This document shows, piece by piece, positions 12,657 to 15,329 of a DNA stretch of 15,329 nt (positions within the stretch are counted from its first letter, which is position 1; the number at the start of each line of letters is the position of its first letter). Origin of the DNA: DATGHS01 sp035307785 (GTDB lineage: Bacteria; Planctomycetota; Planctomycetia; Gemmatales; Gemmataceae); the NCBI GenBank assembly GCA_035307785.1, contig DATGHS010000132.1, forward strand, positions 1-15,329, given 5' to 3'. Both the position numbers and the translations under genes were made by a program. The notes beneath the pieces were generated by a model that ran no database searches, was not told where the DNA came from, and saw nothing but the letters and a program-made list of their open reading frames with translations.

Positions 12657-15329
12657 CTACGGTGTCAACGGCGAAAGGTTCGCGTTGTGAAGACTTTCAT
12701 TCAGCGCCTTGATGTCTTTCTCTTTTATCTCCTGCCACTTGGTGGCCAGCGCAGCCAACGATTTTTGCAAGTCGGCGCACGCGGCGACTACCTGGCTTGT
12801 GGGTGCGACATCCGCGCCTTGCAGAATCTCCAGCAGTTGCTGTAATTCGCCAGTCAACCGGCCGAAACTCGGTTTGCTTCCTTCAGCCGCCATCCGTGGA
12901 CCGCGGCCGCGACTGCGCCCGCCCCCCTCTACGGCCGCTGCTTTTCTGTCCAGGTCCGCCAACGCATTTGCCAGCGATTTGTCCTTGGTCTTTTGCTGCA
13001 GGATCTGCAACTGTTGCCGCAGTTTCCGAATTTCCGCAATCGCATCGCGCGCTTGCTTCAGGCCCTCGTAGCACTGCAGGGACAGCTCGAATTGCTGTAC
13101 CAGCCCTTCGCCTGAAGTTTTGACGCGCGGGTCCATTTTGACGACCAGCGGTTGTTCGTAATTCTTGCCGCCGACGGTTAGCCGCACCGTGTACTTGCCG
13201 GGGTGGACCCACGGGCCAAGCGGCTCGCTCGGTGTGTCATGTGCGACCGCCGTCATGGGGTAGCGCCGCGGCCCGTCGGGCGGAGGGTAATGCAAGTCCC
13301 AGATGAATCGATGCGAGCCGGCTACGGCCGACAGTACTTGCGGCGGCCGAATCCAGTAGGTGGGAATGGCCAGCGATTTCGCGTCCACTGCTTCCGGTTT
13401 GTCGGCACTCGAAAAGCGCCGCACCGGCTTGCCCTTAGCGTCGAGTATTTCGAGCGTAATGGGCCGAGCAATCGATTCTTTCAAATAGTAATCGATGATT
13501 GCTCCATCGGGCGGATTCTGCCCACCTGGCTCATCCGGCGGCAACGGCGTGTCGGTGTTCACGTTCCAGCGCACGCGGATGGCTACTTGCGGTTCGAACA
13601 ACCGCGCCTCGGCCGCCGCGGTTCTTGAATTCAATTGCCGAAGTGGTGAAATGTCATCCAGAATCCAGAACGAACGGCCGTGCGTGCCTACGACCACGTC
13701 ATCGCCACGAACGACCAGATCGCGAATGGAAGTGGCCGGCATGTTCAGGCGCAACGGTTGCCAGTCGTCACCATCGTCGAAAGAGACATAAACGGCCCGC
13801 TCGGTGCCGGCGAAGAGCAAGCCCTTTCGCACCGGATCTTCGCGAACGACATTCACCGGAGCATTATCGGGCAGACCGCGAACGATTTCCTTCCAAGTTC
13901 TGCCGCCGTCGTGGGTGCGGTAGATGTGCGGCCGCATGTCGTCGAGGCGGATGCGGTTGATGGCCGCATACGCCGTGTTCGCGTCCTTCCGGCCGGCGTC
14001 CATGATTGACACCTTGCTCCAGGCGGTCAGTTCCGGCAACGGCACGTTGCTCCAGGTTTTGCCGTTGTCGCGGGTGACATGAATCAGGCCATCGTCGGTG
14101 CCGGCCCAAATGACGCTCGCATCCACGTAAGACGGCGCCACGGTGTAGATCACGCCTCGGCGCGGCATCTTCGCCATTTCCGGCGTGCGATAAATGCCGA
14201 TGCTCTCCGGAACCTCCGGTTCTTCGCGCGATAAGTCGGGGCTGATAACTTCCCAATGATTGCCGCCGTCGGTGGTCTTGAACAGCACGTTGCCGGCCAG
14301 GTACAGCGTCTTCGGATCGATCGGCGAAAAGAGCAGCGGAGCCGTGCGCAGGAAACGATACTTTTCGGAGCGAATGGCTTCCGGTGAAACATCTTGCGTC
14401 TGGCCCGTGCTGCGATCAAAGCGCGTGGCCTTGCCGCCGTAGATGAGATTCGGGTTCAGCGGATCCGGGGCGACATATCCGTACTCTTCGACGCCTACCG
14501 TTTGCCAATCGCGGAAAGTGATCTGCCCCAGCGGTCCCCGGCTACAGACGCCGGCCGAACCGCTTTCCTGCTGCCCGCCATAAACCCAGTACGGAAATTG
14601 ATTGTCGCAAACGACGTGGTAAAACTGGGCCGTCGGCTGGTTGTACCACGAACTCCAGGTTTCGCCGCCATTCAGCGTGATGCAGGCGCCTTGATCGCCC
14701 GCGAGCAGAATAATGCGTGGATTGTCGGGATTGATCCAAAAGGTATGCGGATCGTCACCGCCGGGTGCGCCCTTCCATGCCGTAAACGTCTTTCCCGCAT
14801 CGGTGGAACGGTAAGCACAGGTATTCGCAACGTAGATGATGTTTTTGTTCTTCGGATCGACCTTTACTTCGGCGAAATCGGAACCCCGGCTCCAGATTCG
14901 CGGTTCGCTGTTGACGCGTTGCCAGTTTTCGCCGGCATCGTCGGAAAGATAAACACCGCCAAGCTGCGGCGCATCGACCATGGCATAAAGTCGTCTCGGC
15001 TCGTTTGGCGCCACGGCGATGCCGATCCGGCCAAGCCTTTGCTCCGGCCCCGGCAATCCCTTGGTGAGCGGCGTCCAGGTCGATCCGCCATCCGTGGATT
15101 TATACAAGCCGCTGTTTTTGCCTTCCCACGCGCCGTTCTCCCAGGGCCCCTGACGAGCTGCCCATAACACAGCGTAGACGATCTGCGCATCGGTCGGATC
15201 GAATGCGATCGCGATAGCGCCAGTGTTTTCATCCTTGTACAAAACCTTTTCCCAGGTCTTGCCGCCGTTGGTCGTGCGAAAGACGCCGCGCTCGGCATTT
15301 GGACCATAGGGATGGCCCAACACGGCAAC
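12657..15329 (-). CDS. Large Asp-box (BNR / VPS10-sortilin-like) beta-propeller protein, N-terminus cut by window edge
   Basis: About 890 residues are visible; the frame is open through the right edge, where it reads VAVLGHPYGPNAERGVF, typical of the inside of this family, so the GTG at 15323 is not the start. At least nine Asp-box motifs occur, e.g. TTNGGKTW, STDGGSTW, SDDAGENW, TTDGGNHW, TRDNGKTW and THDGGRTW, in a long 10-bladed-type propeller like that of VPS10/sortilin-like bacterial proteins. After the propeller come a beta-sandwich-like region (RFIWDLHYPPPDGPRRYP, GKYTVRLTVGGK) and a helical, coiled-coil-like C-terminal part (~last 150 residues, including ARDAIAEIRKLRQQLQILQQ). Proteins of this type are exported; often annotated as glycosyl hydrolase or sialidase-like, but no catalytic proof is visible. 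Ligand or partner unknown. Confidence 0.88.
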   Translation of the reverse strand, partial: VAVLGHPYGPNAERGVFRTTNGGKTWEKVLYKDENTGAIAIAFDPTDAQIVYAVLWAARQGPWENGAWEGKNSGLYKSTDGGSTWTPLTKGLPGPEQRLGRIGIAVAPNEPRRLYAMVDAPQLGGVYLSDDAGENWQRVNSEPRIWSRGSDFAEVKVDPKNKNIIYVANTCAYRSTDAGKTFTAWKGAPGGDDPHTFWINPDNPRIILLAGDQGACITLNGGETWSSWYNQPTAQFYHVVCDNQFPYWVYGGQQESGSAGVCSRGPLGQITFRDWQTVGVEEYGYVAPDPLNPNLIYGGKATRFDRSTGQTQDVSPEAIRSEKYRFLRTAPLLFSPIDPKTLYLAGNVLFKTTDGGNHWEVISPDLSREEPEVPESIGIYRTPEMAKMPRRGVIYTVAPSYVDASVIWAGTDDGLIHVTRDNGKTWSNVPLPELTAWSKVSIMDAGRKDANTAYAAINRIRLDDMRPHIYRTHDGGRTWKEIVRGLPDNAPVNVVREDPVRKGLLFAGTERAVYVSFDDGDDWQPLRLNMPATSIRDLVVRGDDVVVGTHGRSFWILDDISPLRQLNSRTAAAEARLFEPQVAIRVRWNVNTDTPLPPDEPGGQNPPDGAIIDYYLKESIARPITLEILDAKGKPVRRFSSADKPEAVDAKSLAIPTYWIRPPQVLSAVAGSHRFIWDLHYPPPDGPRRYPMTAVAHDTPSEPLGPWVHPGKYTVRLTVGGKNYEQPLVVKMDPRVKTSGEGLVQQFELSLQCYEGLKQARDAIAEIRKLRQQLQILQQKTKDKSLANALADLDRKAAAVEGGGRSRGRGPRMAAEGSKPSFGRLTGELQQLLEILQGADVAPTSQVVAACADLQKSLAALATKWQEIKEKDIKALNESLHNANLSPLTP

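Overview
The window looks like chromosomal DNA of a planctomycete (phylum Planctomycetota, Pirellulales-like by impression; genus not determined). Reasons: an ECF sigma factor fused through a membrane segment to a planctomycete-type LolA-like C-terminal domain (TIGR03009 type), a small secreted TIGR03067-type protein, an EF-Ts lacking the TDFV motif, an S2 protein with a large insertion, a HisA-like protein outside any his operon, GC-rich coding DNA, and several long hairpin elements between genes. No rRNA, tRNA, CRISPR array, transposase or phage gene was seen; this is mostly ordinary chromosome, with one gene set of real interest.

Layout, left to right. 1-237: repeat-rich non-coding DNA with a GC-rich hairpin and a double REP-like hairpin element. 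238-1983 (+): sigma factor / membrane anchor / LolA-like fusion. 1993-2934 (-): exported transglutaminase-like protein, downstream of 3002-3754 (-): HisA/HisF-family protein. 3755-4059: divergent intergenic region with a GAAAC/GTTTC repeat cluster and a good sigma70-type promoter. 4060-6235 (+): translation operon rpsB-tsf-rpsT, with a structured tandem/inverted repeat between rpsB and tsf and a 31-bp stem hairpin after rpsT. 6374-7438 (+): purM. 7554-7979 (+): small three-helix membrane protein preceded by three tandem 14-nt repeats. 8002-8061: perfect 24-bp hairpin between convergent genes.

8105-11961 (-): a tightly spaced four-gene unit, transcribed citrate synthase -> membrane-anchored arylsulfotransferase (ASST family) -> 78-residue one-helix membrane protein -> PAPS-type sulfotransferase, with gaps of 13, 10 and 27 nt and a plausible promoter upstream of the citrate synthase. 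It puts a PAPS-dependent sulfotransferase and a PAPS-independent sulfate transferase in one apparent transcript, suggesting sulfate relay across the membrane; this is the best candidate for an undescribed system. 12061-12119: a second copy of the hairpin element at 8002-8061. 12148-12588 (-): TIGR03067-type secreted protein. 12657-15329 (-): most of a large Asp-box (BNR/VPS10-like) beta-propeller protein whose N-terminus lies beyond the right edge.
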